Shown here in pieces: positions 63,677 through 64,000 of a DNA stretch of 64,000 bases (its first letter is position 1; the number at the start of each line of letters is the position of its first letter). The stretch covers positions 20,455 to 84,454 of the forward strand of contig MTML01000040.1 in assembly GCA_002011215.1 (NCBI GenBank). The letters run 5' to 3'. Origin of the DNA: Archaeoglobus sp. JdFR-24 (lineage in GTDB: Archaea > Halobacteriota > Archaeoglobi > Archaeoglobales > Archaeoglobaceae). The notes under the pieces were generated by a model. The model ran no database searches, was not told where the DNA came from, and saw only the letters and a list, made by a program, of their open reading frames with translations. A program made the translations under genes and the position numbers.

Positions 63677-64000
63677 ATTTGTTATTAAAAAAAGCTCCTA
63701 AATTTAATTTACGGTTGAGAGGTTATGTATTTTTGTTTTAATTTGTTTTAATTTCAAACAGAGTTTTAGAAACTATATAGTGGATGTGGATCTCTATTGT
63801 TCTTTTCATCGATTTAGTGTTTATCTTCCCGTTGCTTGCAAGATCCCACGCTTTCGCATGGGGATACGCAGAGGGAGGAGGGTGGGTAAATAAGTTCACT
63901 TTCACGCCACTCGAAAATCAGAATAATACCAGTAAAAAATATCGAAGAAGATGAAGCAAACCTTGCAAAAGACAATCAAAATACCAGTTTCACAAGCAAT
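63677..64000. other. Right-end intergenic region
   Basis: About 320 bp to the window edge: the probable minus-strand promoter of the AOR operon within the first 60 bp, the doubtful 56-aa frame at 63784, and an imperfect inverted repeat ATCCC..GGGAT around 63842-63864. No further gene is visible. Confidence 0.45.
63784..63954 (+). CDS. Possible small exported protein (56 aa)
   Basis: MWISIVLFIDLVFIFPLLAR is followed by SHAFAWGYAEGGGWVNKF and a polar Asn/Lys/Arg end, which reads like a signal peptide with a cleavage site after SHAFA. A CTATATAG box lies only about 5 nt before the ATG, too near for that start, so transcription would begin inside the frame; GTG 63820 is a less likely start. No ribosome site. 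It may be a remnant. Confidence 0.3.
   Translation: MWISIVLFIDLVFIFPLLARSHAFAWGYAEGGGWVNKFTFTPLENQNNTSKKYRRR

Overview
The window looks like the chromosome of a euryarchaeon of the Archaeoglobales (Archaeoglobus/Ferroglobus/Geoglobus group). The evidence is the archaeal order of the ribosomal super-operon (L3 to Cbf5), archaeal-only families (NMD3, pyruvoyl-dependent arginine decarboxylase, DUF63, RNase P p29, EMC3-like DUF106), ether-lipid geranylgeranyl reductase, an alanine dehydrogenase of the mu-crystallin family closely resembling the Archaeoglobus fulgidus enzyme as I remember it, and anaerobic iron-sulfur, flavin and tungsten enzymes. Many genes have a TTTAAA/TTTATA-type box about 27 nt before the start codon and no Shine-Dalgarno (leaderless). 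Others have GGTGA/GGAGG sites, and ATG, GTG and TTG starts are all used. The species cannot be fixed from the sequence alone.

Layout. 1-6.3 kb: a leucine-dehydrogenase-like gene cut by the window edge, a DUF445 membrane protein, and a minus-strand methylmalonyl-CoA operon (B12-binding mutase subunit, epimerase, carboxyltransferase, an unlisted 42-aa small subunit, biotin carrier, catalytic mutase subunit). 6.8-17.2 kb: a surface-glycan/N-glycosylation island with a flippase, two alkaline-phosphatase-superfamily enzymes, three glycosyltransferases and the oligosaccharyltransferase AglB, closed by tRNA-Glu(CTC). 17.6-29.8 kb: housekeeping and energy genes (PdaD, geranylgeranyl reductase with ferredoxin, ProRS, two membrane proteins, AlaDH, Dph6, rubredoxin with a flavodiiron oxidase, LutA/LutB-like iron-sulfur proteins, malate dehydrogenase).

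30.0-35.5 kb is a decaying accessory island. It holds a broken nuclease-like gene, a restriction-modification cassette (SPPY methyltransferase, winged-helix-like protein, PD-(D/E)xK endonuclease with a frameshift in an A8 tract), a frameshifted IS110-type element bracketed by 15-bp inverted repeats, and a frameshifted DDE-type insertion sequence bracketed by 10-bp inverted repeats.

35.7-57.5 kb: Trm5, NMD3, a SIMPL protein, an HdrC-HdrB fusion, an unrecognised conserved-looking protein, a SPOUT methyltransferase, then 23 ribosomal-protein and RNase P genes, SecY, the EMC3-like insertase, CMP kinase and Cbf5. 57.7-64 kb: a stand-alone receiver protein, a crotonase, an unknown protein, a ribbon-helix-helix-like protein, the iron-sulfur flavoprotein/archaeoflavoprotein pair, and a tungsten aldehyde:ferredoxin oxidoreductase with its four-cluster ferredoxin.

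The most unusual material is the 30-35.5 kb island, the 42-aa carboxylase subunit, the 10-bp-phased repeat immediately before the ribosomal operon promoter, and the switch-like paired hairpins at 17579-17624.
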